A stretch of 64,000 nt of DNA from Betaproteobacteria bacterium Ga0077527 (GCA_001464815.1 LNDW01000015.1:62001-126000); one strand, 5' to 3'; shown: positions 17,603 to 26,696, counted from the first letter of the stretch. The notes: generated by a model not told the origin, from the letters alone. Program-made: numbers and translations.

Positions 17603-17715
17603 GCGCTTCCTCCTGCCTTGCTTTTGCGCCCGCAGGCGGCCTCGCGCCGCCGGCCTTTCACATGATGTTTCGTTGATGTTCCGCTTATACCGGCTGCGCG
17701 CGCCGGCGGCAACCT

Positions 17716-18879
17716 TCAGCGCTGCTGGTAGCCCAGGAATTCGAGCAGATCATCGCGCTGCGCCATGGTGTCGGCGTAGCCGAGCTTGATCAGTGCACGG
17801 CAGAACGCCTTCTCGAACAGCAGGTACGACACCAGGTTGGAGCCGGTGCGCTTCATCGCGCCCACCGTATGCAACAGACCGCGGATCACCGGCGGCAGTT
17901 CCGCCGCGTGTTGCGCGGCGATCTGGCTCAGCGGAATACTCGGCGTGATCACCCGGAAATCGACCGCGCGCAGCGGATAGTCCACCTTCGCCAGGGTCTC
18001 CGGCGGAATGATCGCCAGCGTGCGGTTGATGCGCTGCAGGCGCTCGAGATCCACCTCCAGCGAATCCAGAAAGATGCTGTCGAGCGCATGGCCGGCAATC
18101 TGCGCCAGCGGCGGATAACCGTCCGCGGGCTGGCGCACCGCCGGCTGCGAGGACTGGCGGCCGACGCCGATCACCAGCAGGCGCTCGGCGCCCAGATGCA
18201 GCGCCGGACTCACCGGTGCGATCTGGCGCATCGAGCCGTCACCGTAATATTCACCGTTGATGTTCACCGGCGGGAAGATGAACGGCAGCGCGCTCGACGC
18301 CAGCAGGTGCGGCAGGCCGATCGACATCGCCATGCCGACACGACGCGCCCTCGCCCATTCGCCATGCTCCCCGCGCCCTTCGAAAAATGTCACCGACTGC
18401 CCGCTGGTATAGCCCGAGCAGGTGATGGCAAAGGCCGAGAGATGACCGGCGGCGATGTTGCGCCCCACCGCCGGAAAATCGATGTATTGCCCGAGCAGCC
18501 GCGCCAGCGGTTCATTGTCGAGCAGCGACACCGGCCCCTTGAAGCGTCCAGCCGAAAGTGAAGCCAGCAGCCAGCGCGCGCTGTTGCCGAGTGCGCCAAG
18601 GGTGTCGGCGCGGTAAACCTGTCCGACATGAAAGTTTTTCCACACCGTCATCAGCCGGCGCACGCCGCGGCGGAAATCATGGGCATCGGTGGCCAGCACC
18701 GCTGCATTGATCGCGCCGGCCGAAGTGCCGGTGATCACCGGAAAGGGATTGCCGCAGTGCCTCGGCAGGATGTCGGACAGCGCGCGCACCACACCCACCT
18801 GGTAGGCGGCGCGCGCGCCGCCGCCGGTCATCACCAGACCGACCGCGGGACGCTGCGCAGGCTGGGCCGGAGCGGACAT
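17716..18879 (-). CDS. Patatin-like phospholipase
   Basis: A 387-residue cytosolic or membrane-associated lipid hydrolase. The oxyanion loop is TGGGARAAYQVGV near 18-30 and the nucleophile elbow is GTSAG near 51-55. The catalytic Asp is in YYGDGSMRQ; the usual motif is DG[AG], so the third position is Ser here. The C-terminal half (about 290-387) is the extension typical of the proteobacterial patatin group. It begins 2 bp after the ybaK stop and is probably co-transcribed with ybaK and the Nudix gene. Confidence 0.9.
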   Translation of the reverse strand: MSAPAQPAQRPAVGLVMTGGGARAAYQVGVVRALSDILPRHCGNPFPVITGTSAGAINAAVLATDAHDFRRGVRRLMTVWKNFHVGQVYRADTLGALGNSARWLLASLSAGRFKGPVSLLDNEPLARLLGQYIDFPAVGRNIAAGHLSAFAITCSGYTSGQSVTFFEGRGEHGEWARARRVGMAMSIGLPHLLASSALPFIFPPVNINGEYYGDGSMRQIAPVSPALHLGAERLLVIGVGRQSSQPAVRQPADGYPPLAQIAGHALDSIFLDSLEVDLERLQRINRTLAIIPPETLAKVDYPLRAVDFRVITPSIPLSQIAAQHAAELPPVIRGLLHTVGAMKRTGSNLVSYLLFEKAFCRALIKLGYADTMAQRDDLLEFLGYQQR

Positions 18880-18881
18880 GC

Positions 18882-19373
18882 TCAGTCCGGCTCGATCGCA
18901 GCGTCGACCAGTTGCGGCTGCAGCACGCGCTGCAGGTCGGTGACGGCGAGGCTCACCAGAAAACCGCGGCTGCCGCCATTGATATAGATGCGTTCGAGCG
19001 CCGCCACCGAGCGCTGCAGGTACACCGGCATCACCTTGCGTGTGCCAAAAGGTGAAGTGCCGCCAACGCGATAACCCGAATGGCGCTCGGCCACCTCCGG
19101 TTTGCAGGGCTCGATCTTCTTGACGCCGATGTGGCGCGCCAATGCCTTGGTCGACACCTCGCGGTCGCCGTGCATCAGCACGATGCAGGGTTTCGCGGCC
19201 TCGTCCTGCATCACCAGCGTTTTCACCACGGCGTGTTCATCGACACCCAGCTCGCGCGCCGACACCGCGGTGCCGCCGCGTTCTTCATAGGTATAGAAAT
19301 GCGGTGCGAACCCGACCTTCGCCGCGCGCAGCGCGAGCACCGCCGGCGTGGACGGCATCCGCTCAGCGGCCAT
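18882..19373 (-). CDS. ybaK: Cys-tRNA(Pro) deacylase YbaK
   Basis: A 163-residue trans-editing protein that hydrolyses Cys mischarged on tRNA-Pro. The YbaK/EbsC fold is indicated by VVKTLVM, the conserved Lys-rich KKIEPCKPEVAERHSGY segment, VGGTSPFGTRK and IYINGGSRGF. ATG 19373 overlaps the Nudix gene by 11 bp; another ATG at 19358 would avoid the overlap. It is functionally related to proS in this same window, whose inserted editing domain is a homologue of YbaK. Confidence 0.93.
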   Translation of the reverse strand: MAAERMPSTPAVLALRAAKVGFAPHFYTYEERGGTAVSARELGVDEHAVVKTLVMQDEAAKPCIVLMHGDREVSTKALARHIGVKKIEPCKPEVAERHSGYRVGGTSPFGTRKVMPVYLQRSVAALERIYINGGSRGFLVSLAVTDLQRVLQPQLVDAAIEPD

Positions 19374-19986
19374 GAATCACCCGGCACAGGCTGTACAACA
19401 TGCCCGCGGTGGCGCCCCAGATGTAGCGCCCCTCATACGGTATCGCCAGGTAATGGCGGTGGCGGCCGTTGAAGCGGTACTCGCGGCGCTGGTAATTCGC
19501 CGGTTCCAGAAAATGGGCGAGCGGCGCCTCGAAAATCTCCGCCACCTCGAAATCGTCGGGTCTGAGCACAAACGGCGGCTCCACCCAGCCCACCACCGGC
19601 ACAATGCGAAAACCCGAGGGAATTTCGTATCCGGGCAATCGTCCGAGCAGCCGGATGCGCTCGCGCGCGATGCCGATTTCCTCCTCGGTCTCGCGCAATG
19701 CGGTCGCCTCGCGATCGGGGTCGTCCGGCTCCACCCGACCGCCGGGAAAACTGATCTGCCCGGCGTGGTCGCGCAGATGCGCGGTGCGCTGGGTCAGCAA
19801 CAGCTGCAGGCCCTGAGGCCGGTGCACCAGCGGCACCAGCACCGCAGCCTCGGTGACCTTGCTGCCCTCTTTCAGCGAGATCGCATGCAGATCGTTTTCT
19901 TCGTGCGGCGGCGCGGGTCGCATCAACGCCAGACGAATGGCCTCCGGTGTCAGCGTCGCAGCAGCCAAATGGGAGTCGGTGAACAT
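19363..19986 (-). CDS. CoA pyrophosphatase, Nudix family
   Basis: A 207-residue Nudix hydrolase. The Nudix box begins FPGGRVEPDDPDREAT and ends ETEEEIG, and it is preceded by LLTQRTAHLRDHAGQISFPG, the extra motif that marks CoA diphosphatases of the NudL/YeaB/Nudt7 type. It would split CoA or acyl-CoA to 4'-phosphopantetheine and 3',5'-ADP. It heads a short minus-strand set with ybaK and the patatin gene; the link to lipid and CoA turnover with the patatin is plausible but inferred. Confidence 0.92.
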   Translation of the reverse strand: MFTDSHLAAATLTPEAIRLALMRPAPPHEENDLHAISLKEGSKVTEAAVLVPLVHRPQGLQLLLTQRTAHLRDHAGQISFPGGRVEPDDPDREATALRETEEEIGIARERIRLLGRLPGYEIPSGFRIVPVVGWVEPPFVLRPDDFEVAEIFEAPLAHFLEPANYQRREYRFNGRHRHYLAIPYEGRYIWGATAGMLYSLCRVIHGR

Positions 19987-20057
19987 CCCGAAGATTCTAC
20001 CCGCAACGGCATTGCCGATCGCCGTGGCCGGATTGCTTCGGCTGAAGCTGCCGCCTG

Positions 20058-21461
20058 CTAACGGCTCACCGCCTCCGCTGGCACGGCCAGTTGCGCGAGC
20101 AGCGCCGAGGCGACACGCGCCATCGGCCCGTCAGCACGGCTGGTCAGCGCGATGGGCACCCGCGCGCCGAGCACCACGCCACTGCCGGTGGCGCCGGCCA
20201 AGTGCTCAAGCTGCTTGGCGAGCATGTTGCCGGACTCGAGATCGGGCGCGACGAGGATATCCGCCCGACCCGCAACGGGTGACTCGATCTGCTTGATGCG
20301 CGCGGCCTCTTCTGAAATCGCATTGTCGAAAGCCAGCGGGCCATCCAGGATACCGCCGCGGATCTGTCCGCGGTCCGCCATCTTGCACAGCGCCGCCGCA
20401 TCCAGCGTCGAGGGTATCGCCGGGTTCACGGATTCCAGCGCTGACAGGATGGCGACCCGGGGCTGGTGGATATTGAGGCGGATCGCGAAATCGATCGCGT
20501 TTTGCACGATGTCAACTTTTTCCGGAAGATTGGGGCGAATATTGAGCGCGGCGTCGGTGATCAGCAGCGGCTTGTCATAAAGCGGCACATCGAAACGGAA
20601 CACGTGCGACATGCGCCGCCCGGTGCGCAGGGAAGGCTGTGCCAGCACGGCCTGGATCAGTTCGTCGGTATGCAGGCTGCCTTTCATCAGCATCGCGGCC
20701 TCTCCGCTCGCTGCAAGCGCCGCTCCGCGTTCGGCAGCAGCATGGCTGTGGGCCACGGCGATGATCCGCACACCGTCAAGGCTGATGCCTCCTTCCTCGG
20801 CGGCGGCGCGTATCCGCGCTTCCGGGCCGATCAGCAGCGGCTCGATCAGCCCATGCCGCGCCGCATCCATCGCACCGGCGAGGGATCCCGGATCACAGGG
20901 ATGCACCACCGCGCAGCGCACCACGGGGCGGCCCTCACCCAGCGCCAGCAGCTCGCGAAAGCGGGCTTCAGGGTCGAACAGCTGCAGCCTTGGCACATTC
21001 ACGCGCAGCAGCCGCATTTTCTGCGCCGGCGCCAGCACGCGCGCCAGACCTTCGAGCACCTTCTCGCCCTTCTGGTTGTGCACATGGCAATCGAGATGAA
21101 CATGCTTTTTCGCATCGTCCTTGGACGCCACAGTGACCGCCACAGTCAAGGTGTCACCAACACGCACCGGCCTCAGAAAACGCAAGGCCTGTTCCAGATA
21201 AATGGTGCCGGGCCCAGGAAACTCGGTACCGAGCAATGCGGAAATCAGCGCCCCGCCCCACATGCCGTGGGCGATGACGCCCTGGAACAGCGTGTGGCGC
21301 GCATACTCCGCATCAAGGTGCGCCGGATTGGAATCGCCCGATACCGCGGCAAAGGCGCGGATGTCCTCCTGGGTCAGGGTACGCAGCAGCCTTGCACTTT
21401 GGCCTTGCCGGATTTCGTCATAGGTGTGGTTCTCGATCCACGCTTCAACGGGCTGATTCAT
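20058..21461 (-). CDS. MaoC-like hydratase / phosphate acyltransferase fusion
   Basis: A 467-residue fusion. Residues 1-150 form a MaoC (R)-specific enoyl-CoA hydratase domain with the hot-dog motif DSNPAHLDAEYA followed by GVIAHGMWG, where Asp and His are catalytic. Residues 160-467 form a phosphate acetyl/butyryl-transferase domain (Pta_PTB; DAALNIRPNL and GILDGPLAFDNA are typical). The pair would turn enoyl-CoA to 3-hydroxyacyl-CoA and exchange CoA for phosphate. The FabI-like gene lies 39 bp upstream on the same strand; acetate kinase, often next to this fusion, is absent. Confidence 0.92.
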   Translation of the reverse strand: MNQPVEAWIENHTYDEIRQGQSARLLRTLTQEDIRAFAAVSGDSNPAHLDAEYARHTLFQGVIAHGMWGGALISALLGTEFPGPGTIYLEQALRFLRPVRVGDTLTVAVTVASKDDAKKHVHLDCHVHNQKGEKVLEGLARVLAPAQKMRLLRVNVPRLQLFDPEARFRELLALGEGRPVVRCAVVHPCDPGSLAGAMDAARHGLIEPLLIGPEARIRAAAEEGGISLDGVRIIAVAHSHAAAERGAALAASGEAAMLMKGSLHTDELIQAVLAQPSLRTGRRMSHVFRFDVPLYDKPLLITDAALNIRPNLPEKVDIVQNAIDFAIRLNIHQPRVAILSALESVNPAIPSTLDAAALCKMADRGQIRGGILDGPLAFDNAISEEAARIKQIESPVAGRADILVAPDLESGNMLAKQLEHLAGATGSGVVLGARVPIALTSRADGPMARVASALLAQLAVPAEAVSR

Positions 21462-21500
21462 GGCGATCTTTCGATGAAATCTGCCGGATTGAAATCCGGG

Positions 21501-22271
21501 TCAGGCAAGAATGTGATATCCGGCATCGACGTAAAGCGTCTGCCCGGTCATGCCGGTGGCGCCATCGCTGCACAGAAAAACACACAGCGCTGCGACTTCC
21601 TCGGCGGTGGCAAGCCGCCCGAGGGGCACCTTGCGCCGGTTGTCTTCCAGCAGCGCGTCGAAACCAGGGATGCCCGAAGCGGCACGGGTTGCAATCGGCC
21701 CCGGCGACACCGCATGCACCCGGATGTCGCGCGAGCCCAGTTCCACCGCCATATAACGCACCAGCGATTCCAGCGCCGCCTTCACCGGCCCCATCAGGCC
21801 ATACTGCGGCACTGTCTCGACTGCGCCCAGATAACTCATCGCGATCAAGGTGCCGCCGTGGCGCAGATGCGGCTCGCACAGGCGGGCCAGACGCGCGAAC
21901 GAATGGCAGGACACGGCCATCGCACGGGTGAAGCCCTCGCCGCTGCTGTCCACCACGCGTCCCTGCAAATCCTGCAGGGGCGCCCAGGCAATGGAATGAA
22001 TGACGAAGTCCAGTCCCTTCGCACCGGCGGCGTGTTCCACCAGCGCCTCGAGGCTGCCCGGCTGCTCCACATCGCAGTTCACCAGATCAATGCCCGCGGG
22101 ACGGGTCAGGGGCTCGACCCACTTTCGCGCCTTGTCATTGAGGCAGGTCGCCACCAGCTCCGCACCGGAGGCGACGGCGAGCCTCGCGCAATGCCAGGCA
22201 ATGCTGTGCTCATTGGCGAGCCCGAGGATCAAACCGCGCCGCCCTTCGAGCGCTCTGGAGTGCGGCGTCAT
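21501..22271 (-). CDS. fabI: Enoyl-[acyl-carrier-protein] reductase FabI-like
   Basis: A 256-residue short-chain-dehydrogenase-type enoyl reductase. The N-terminus GLILGLANEHSIAWHCAR is the FabI form of the Rossmann motif, HSIAWAP follows, and the catalytic Tyr-x6-Lys is YGLMGPVK. VSPGPIATRAASGIPGF and MTGQTLYVDAGYHI complete the signature. It uses NADH to reduce enoyl-ACP or possibly enoyl-CoA. ATG 22271 is used; a GTG two codons earlier is in frame. Its link to a MaoC-Pta fusion suggests an acyl-CoA role, and a second housekeeping fabI may exist elsewhere. Confidence 0.9.
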   Translation of the reverse strand: MTPHSRALEGRRGLILGLANEHSIAWHCARLAVASGAELVATCLNDKARKWVEPLTRPAGIDLVNCDVEQPGSLEALVEHAAGAKGLDFVIHSIAWAPLQDLQGRVVDSSGEGFTRAMAVSCHSFARLARLCEPHLRHGGTLIAMSYLGAVETVPQYGLMGPVKAALESLVRYMAVELGSRDIRVHAVSPGPIATRAASGIPGFDALLEDNRRKVPLGRLATAEEVAALCVFLCSDGATGMTGQTLYVDAGYHILA

Positions 22272-22578
22272 GCACACGCCACTCGGCTGCGCATGAAAGC
22301 GGCGAACCGTTCATTCGCAGGCCATGCCGCACAGTCCGGCATCAACAGTAAGTGCCAACCCCGTGTTTCTACAGCCTGCGCCTTTAACATCGCGATGTCC
22401 CGCCCATGCAGAGGGGACGATTGTGAAAAGACCGTGTTGCCGATTCATGACATCGCGATTGCGCCGCACAATATTTTCTGCAGACTGTGTCTGATCCGGA
22501 GCCCTCACGGCAGACACCACGCAACAATGCCCCGGAATGAGGCGCAGCATTGCAGCGCGCACCGCAATGACGCCGGGG
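22272..22578. other. Gene-free gap between the FabI-like and MOSC genes
   Basis: No convincing gene. It holds a perfect 12 bp palindrome ACATCGCGATGT at 22387-22398 and a partial second copy (ACATCGCGAT) at 22450-22459, 63 bp apart. These could be operator sites for the FabI-like gene, which reads away from here. Confidence 0.5.
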
Positions 22579-23088
22579 TCAGGATGCGCCGGCCTCGTAC
22601 GCCAGCGCATCCCCCACGGCAATCACCCCGCCCGCGAGCACTCTTGCGGTGATGCCGCCATGCCCGCGCATCGCGTTGTAACCACCGGCGCCGAGCACTT
22701 CCTCCATGCGTGAACAGGGTTCGCAGGGCCCCGTACCTTCGAGCACCACAGTGCCGATGCGAAAGCGCTCGCCACGCAAGGCCAGCAGATTGATCCCCGA
22801 CACCAGCAGATTCCGCCGCAACAGCGCCGGATCAATCGCCTCGCGTTTCAGCAACTGCGCCACCGCCGCCATATGCTCGCGCTGGATCAGCGTCACCTGG
22901 CGCTTGCCGCCAGCGCGCTGCGCCTTGTGATCACCGGCGAGACCGTGGTCGGTGATGACCTCGACATGATTCATCGACTGCAGCGGCGTACGCCGGCCCG
23001 GACGCAGGCCTATCCATTCGAGGCGGCCCTCGATGGGGAAGGTTTCCATCAGGCTGCGGAGCGGGCTGGTGGGGTTAAGTTTGGTCAT
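22579..23088 (-). CDS. MOSC domain-containing protein
   Basis: A 169-residue MOSC protein. The conserved Cys lies in the segment GPCEPCSRMEE, which binds the molybdenum cofactor or a persulfide in family members, and the GLAGDHKA and GGITARVLAGG segments match the beta-barrel fold. It would act in the cytoplasm in metal-sulfur chemistry or N-hydroxylated substrate reduction. The start may be 23088 or 23049; neither has a strong ribosome site. No neighbour explains its role. Confidence 0.87.
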   Translation of the reverse strand: MTKLNPTSPLRSLMETFPIEGRLEWIGLRPGRRTPLQSMNHVEVITDHGLAGDHKAQRAGGKRQVTLIQREHMAAVAQLLKREAIDPALLRRNLLVSGINLLALRGERFRIGTVVLEGTGPCEPCSRMEEVLGAGGYNAMRGHGGITARVLAGGVIAVGDALAYEAGAS

Positions 23089-23214
23089 GGAAAGCGAGTT
23101 GATACGAAATCATTGCAACAACGGAAATGAATTCCGCTATTCTTTCCCGGGTCGATTATCGGGTGTCGCTTTTCATCCCGATTTTATCCATATCGAAAAC
23201 ACGGTAAATATTTA

Positions 23215-23237
23215 TACGTAATTGTTTTTATTAAATA
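23215..23237 (+). repeat. AT-rich motif copy C
   Basis: TACGTAATTGTTTTTATTAA starts at 23215, about 105 bp before the orphan gene at 23322. It matches copies A, B and D. Confidence 0.5.
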
Positions 23238-23321
23238 AAATGTGGTGGGGTCACAGGATGTTATCCATCGTACCGGAATGTTATACGGCGTTTTTGTCGG
23301 ATAAAACTAGTTAGGCTTCAC

Positions 23322-24107
23322 ATGGTAGCGCACATCACTACGGCGGAAGCAAAGAACCAACTCCTGCCTGGCTTTGATGTATATCGATACTCGCATCTCT
23401 TGTATCACGATGACTTAAATCGAGACTTTGGTGTCGTTCGCTTGAATGTCGAAGCAATGAAGGCTTTCTCCGACACTGTAACGATCACCCAGCGTAAGTC
23501 GATCGCTGAAGATCAAGCAGCCATCAATCGCTGGCAAGCGCAAGGCGGTTTTCAAGAAAACTTGCCGTTCCCGTGGTGGGGCGACGCGACGCGCGCAAAA
23601 ATGGAATACGTCAACTACGAGCACTTCAAGATCGCCACGGCGTTCGAGTTGCACCTGAAAGCCAGGCTGCTCGCTCGCAATTTCATACTTCACGAAATTG
23701 ATGCAAAGATCTCAGGATACAAGACGCTGGCGACTGAGCAAGCGAGTAGGCCAATCGGAAAGTTCGAGATTATCGCTATCCAGCCATATTGCTTTGACGG
23801 AAAGCAGAACTACCTCCCGGGGCTAAAAGATACGTCTTTGAGATTTTCGTCGCTTACCGACAAGCCATTGTACAGATCAGCGCTTGGGCTAACCGATGCT
23901 GAATTGGACATCATCCGCGTCTATCGGGTTCTGCGAAACCAAATCCACTTTCCCGGAGACCCTGTGGAGATGCCAAACCTTCAAGCGTTTCCGAAGCCAA
24001 TCGTCGAGTTCTTGATTGACTTCATCAACCGAGAGATCGTCGCTTGGTCAAACACCCTCATTGCCCAATACAAAATGAACTATCGCCCGCTTGTGTACTT
24101 CAACTGA
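23322..24107 (+). CDS. Unknown protein, possible HEPN-like helical domain
   Basis: A 261-residue soluble protein I do not recognise. Sampled lines of the gene give about 50% GC against more than 60% in the neighbours, which suggests a different origin. Two stretches recall HEPN nuclease folds: HLKARLLARNFILHEI near residue 110, which contains Arg-Asn-x3-His, and YRVLRNQIHFPGD near 205, resembling the LRN..H motif. The second has one residue less than the normal R-x4-H spacing, so the assignment is weak. It stands alone, with no toxin or antitoxin partner visible next to it. Confidence 0.6.
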   Translation: MVAHITTAEAKNQLLPGFDVYRYSHLLYHDDLNRDFGVVRLNVEAMKAFSDTVTITQRKSIAEDQAAINRWQAQGGFQENLPFPWWGDATRAKMEYVNYEHFKIATAFELHLKARLLARNFILHEIDAKISGYKTLATEQASRPIGKFEIIAIQPYCFDGKQNYLPGLKDTSLRFSSLTDKPLYRSALGLTDAELDIIRVYRVLRNQIHFPGDPVEMPNLQAFPKPIVEFLIDFINREIVAWSNTLIAQYKMNYRPLVYFN

Positions 24108-24237
24108 GGTGAAGCACGCATTAGCGCATTAGCACGCGTTAGGGTCAGGTCTTTCATTATCACATCACACGTACGTGGTCCGACTCAATAAGTATCAATA
24201 AGTAATCCCTACCCCGTCGGCAAACTGGAGCCCCCCT

Positions 24238-24741
24238 TCACTTCGGCTTGCCGTACCCACCGCCTATCCACGCCTCTGCACTGACCGCGTTTAGTTTGAA
24301 GTCTGCCCGCACCCTCACCTGCGCCAGTTGTACGCCATCCGGATCATGCGCGCTCAGCATGGCATGCGGCTCGTCTTCGTCAGGCACGACGGCCAGGGCC
24401 ACACGGACAGGCTGATCGTTCACGATGACCGTGATGGTTTTGTGCAGCGAGGCCTGCAGTTGCTGCTCGTGGCGGAGCACCACCTCCGAGGCCGTTTTGA
24501 CCAGCGTGTTGAATGCGTTGCCATCGAGCGGCTTCGGATTCTTTTTATCGCGCCCCATGGTCCACGGGCCAACCAGCGCGGGTTCGGCCTGGCCATCGAG
24601 AATCATTTCCACGGCCCAGCCGTCGTCATCGTTGTTTTTGATGACACGTGCGGTCCACCCCCTATCCACCCACAGGCGCGGTTCGTTGATGACGGGGGCT
24701 TCGTCAGACGCAAGGTCTGGGTGGTCGAGGGGTGTTTTCAT
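24238..24741 (-). CDS. Hypothetical protein
   Basis: A 167-residue acidic protein with no signal peptide or membrane span. It starts MKTPLDHPDLASDEAPVINE and contains WTARVIKNNDDDGWAVEMI, which looks like a beta-rich region, and ends VSAEAWIGGGYGKPK. I do not recognise a family. The neighbouring genes are also unknown, so context gives no function. Codon choice is GC-rich and consistent with a real gene. Confidence 0.6.
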   Translation of the reverse strand: MKTPLDHPDLASDEAPVINEPRLWVDRGWTARVIKNNDDDGWAVEMILDGQAEPALVGPWTMGRDKKNPKPLDGNAFNTLVKTASEVVLRHEQQLQASLHKTITVIVNDQPVRVALAVVPDEDEPHAMLSAHDPDGVQLAQVRVRADFKLNAVSAEAWIGGGYGKPK

Positions 24742-24848
24742 GGCGGTAGTGTAATGTCACTTGTAACCGATGCCGCCCAGATTCCAGCGCGTGATCGATA
24801 CATACCCTGTATAAGGGTGCCTCAAATCACGTTGAAGGGAATTCAATT

Positions 24849-25055
24849 TTGACCATTACATTGATCGGCACCAGCTTTTGGGTGATGGCACTGCAGGATA
24901 TTGGCGAGACAATCAAAAAGGGCTTTCATGTCCTGATTGATCCGGATGCGATACCGGGCCTGACGGATTTTGTGCTGGTCGGGGATAATCTGGAGCCTTG
25001 GCACGGGCAGGCAGGCTCTCGCGGGGTTGTGGTTTTGGCGGGGGAGGACGTTTAG
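24849..25055 (+). CDS. Small hypothetical protein
   Basis: A 68-residue product beginning with TTG at 24849, with AAGGGA about 7 bp upstream. The sequence starts MTITLIGTSFWVMALQDIGE and has a hydrophobic beta-strand-like pattern but no membrane span. It ends 21 bp before a strong terminator, which supports transcription in this direction. I recognise no family; it could also be a spurious open frame. Confidence 0.4.
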   Translation: MTITLIGTSFWVMALQDIGETIKKGFHVLIDPDAIPGLTDFVLVGDNLEPWHGQAGSRGVVVLAGEDV

Positions 25056-25076
25056 CAAACGTAACCATTTAGCATC

Positions 25077-25119
25077 AAACAAAACGCCCACCGACTAGCG
25101 CCGGCGGGCGTTTTTGTTT
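25077..25119. terminator. Bidirectional rho-independent terminator
   Basis: AAACAAAACGCCCACCG and CGGCGGGCGTTTTTGTTT form a strong stem with an 8 nt loop, with A-runs on one side and T-runs on the other. It serves the + strand small gene and the convergent fumC. Confidence 0.88.
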
Positions 25120-25188
25120 CCCCTCACCCTAACCCTGCTACGCTTCAAGTGTTCCCTTGTCTCCCCGCAAGCGGGGAGAGGGAATTTC
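25120..25188. repeat. CCCTCACCC...CCCCGC repeat, copy 2
   Basis: CCCCTCACCCTAACCCTGCT at the start and TCTCCCCGCAAGCGGGGAGA near the end, separated by a short insert with GTGTTCCCTTG. The core matches copy 1 at 15993. It lies just after fumC. Confidence 0.7.
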
Positions 25189-25195
25189 ATCAGGC

Positions 25196-26608
25196 TTACT
25201 TCTTCTTCGCCACCTTGATCTTCATCCCAACCATGCTCTCCGGCTTGACCCACTGGTCGAACTGGGCGCCGGTCAGGTGGCCCAACTGGATCGCCGATTC
25301 CTTCAGCGTCAGGCCCTTCTTGTGAGCGTTCTTGGCGATGGCGGCCGCCTTGGCGTAGCCGATATGCGGGTTGAGCGCGGTCACCAGCATCAGTGATTCG
25401 CGCATCAGCTGGTCGATGCGTTCGCGGTTGGGTTCGATGCCGACGGCGCAGTGTTCCTCGAAGTTTTCGCAGGCATGCGCCAGCAGGTGCGCGCTGTGCA
25501 TGAAGTTGCGGATCACCATCGGGCGGAACACATTGAGTTCGAAGTTGCCCATCGAACCGCCGACGTTGATCGCGGTGTCATTGCCGAAAACCTGGCAGCA
25601 GACCATGGTCATCGATTCGGACTGGGTCGGGTTGACCTTGCCCGGCATGATCGAGGAGCCGGGTTCGTTTTCCGGGATGGAGAGCTCGCCGATGCCGCAG
25701 CGCGGGCCGCTCGACAGCCAGCGGATGTCGTTGGCGATTTTCATCAGCGCGGCGGCGAGTGTTTTCAGCGCGCCGTGGGCGCTGACCACGCCGTCGCAGG
25801 AGCCCAGCGCCTCGAACTTGTTCGGCGCGGTGATGAAGGGCAGACCCGTCAGTTTCTTCAACTGACCTGCCACGTCCTTGGCGAATTTCGGATGGGCATT
25901 CAGACCCGTGCCGACCGCGGTGCCGCCGAGTGCCAGTTCGCACAGGTGGGGGCGTGCGGCATCGATGTGTTTCAGCGCGTGGTCGAGCTGGGCCACATAA
26001 CCGGAGAATTCCTGGCCCAGGGTCAGCGGCGTCGCATCCTGCAGGTGGGTGCGGCCGATCTTGACGATGTTCATGAAGGACTTCGCCTTCTTGTCCAGCG
26101 TGTTGCGCAGTTTTTTCAGCGCGGGTTTGAGGTCTTTTTCCAGCGCGATCATCGCGGCGACGTGCATCGCCGTGGGGAAGGTGTCGTTGGAGGACTGACC
26201 CTTGTTGACGTCGTCGTTCTCGTGCACCAGGCGCGCGGCGCCGCGTTTGCCGCCGAGCAGCTCGGAAGCACGATTCGCCAGCACTTCGTTGACGTTCATA
26301 TTGGTCTGCGTGCCGGAGCCGGTCTGCCACACCACCAGCGGGAAATGATCATCCCATTGACCGGTCAGCGCTTCATCCGCGGCCTTGACGATGGCGCCGC
26401 CTTTTTTCTTGTCGAGGATGCCCAGCGCCATATTGGTCAGCGCAGCGGCCTTCTTCACCAGCACCTGCGCGTGCACCACCGGCAGCGGCATGGTCTCGCC
26501 GGGGAAATGGAAGTGGTGCAGGCTGCGCTGCGTCTGCGCGCCCCACAGCATGTTGTCGGGCACGTCGATCTCGCCCATCGTGTCGTTTTCGATGCGGAAT
26601 TTGGCCAT
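25196..26608 (-). CDS. fumC: Class II fumarate hydratase
   Basis: A 470-residue iron-independent fumarase of the TCA cycle. Family signatures are the [13 protein letters not shown] region, the [11 protein letters not shown] segment, TVGTGLN-like AVGTGLNAH, and the fumarate lyase signature [11 protein letters not shown] near residue 325. It works as a cytosolic tetramer and resists oxidative inactivation. The leader is AT-rich and holds a copy of the ATTTGATTT-type motif. The malic enzyme gene lies upstream on the same strand, separated by 187 bp that include a repeat, so a separate promoter is likely. Confidence 0.96.
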   Translation of the reverse strand: MAKFRIENDTMGEIDVPDNMLWGAQTQRSLHHFHFPGETMPLPVVHAQVLVKKAAALTNMALGILDKKKGGAIVKAADEALTGQWDDHFPLVVWQTGSGTQTNMNVNEVLANRASELLGGKRGAARLVHENDDVNKGQSSNDTFPTAMHVAAMIALEKDLKPALKKLRNTLDKKAKSFMNIVKIGRTHLQDATPLTLGQEFSGYVAQLDHALKHIDAARPHLCELALGGTAVGTGLNAHPKFAKDVAGQLKKLTGLPFITAPNKFEALGSCDGVVSAHGALKTLAAALMKIANDIRWLSSGPRCGIGELSIPENEPGSSIMPGKVNPTQSESMTMVCCQVFGNDTAINVGGSMGNFELNVFRPMVIRNFMHSAHLLAHACENFEEHCAVGIEPNRERIDQLMRESLMLVTALNPHIGYAKAAAIAKNAHKKGLTLKESAIQLGHLTGAQFDQWVKPESMVGMKIKVAKKK

Positions 26609-26627
26609 GGTTGTGTATTTAAAAATT

Positions 26628-26652
26628 TATCAATTAAATCAAATACTTATAA
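26628..26652 (-). repeat. AT-rich motif, divergent copy I (fumC leader)
   Basis: On the minus strand TATAAGTATTTGATTTAATT occurs about 22 bp before the fumC ATG. It is a looser match to the ATTGTTTTT motif family and may contain the -10 region of fumC. Confidence 0.35.
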
Positions 26653-26696
26653 ACATTCTGCGCCTTGCTGCAGCCCCTCTGCTTCGCTTCCAGTGT

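Noticed and set aside
20466-22652. A 728-codon + strand open frame
   Set aside because: It lies antisense to the MaoC-Pta and FabI-like genes, has a His/Arg/Gln-rich shadow composition and no motif.
23310-23316. GTTAGGC, an integron cassette core-like heptamer, 5 bp before the orphan gene
   Set aside because: No attC partner with a matching RYYYAAC site or stem could be found upstream or after the stop codon, and no integrase is present. A 7 bp match can arise by chance.
24113-24146. Possible attC site at the end of the orphan gene
   Set aside because: The repeated CATTAGC units are direct, not inverted, and the last GTTAGGG does not fit the core consensus.
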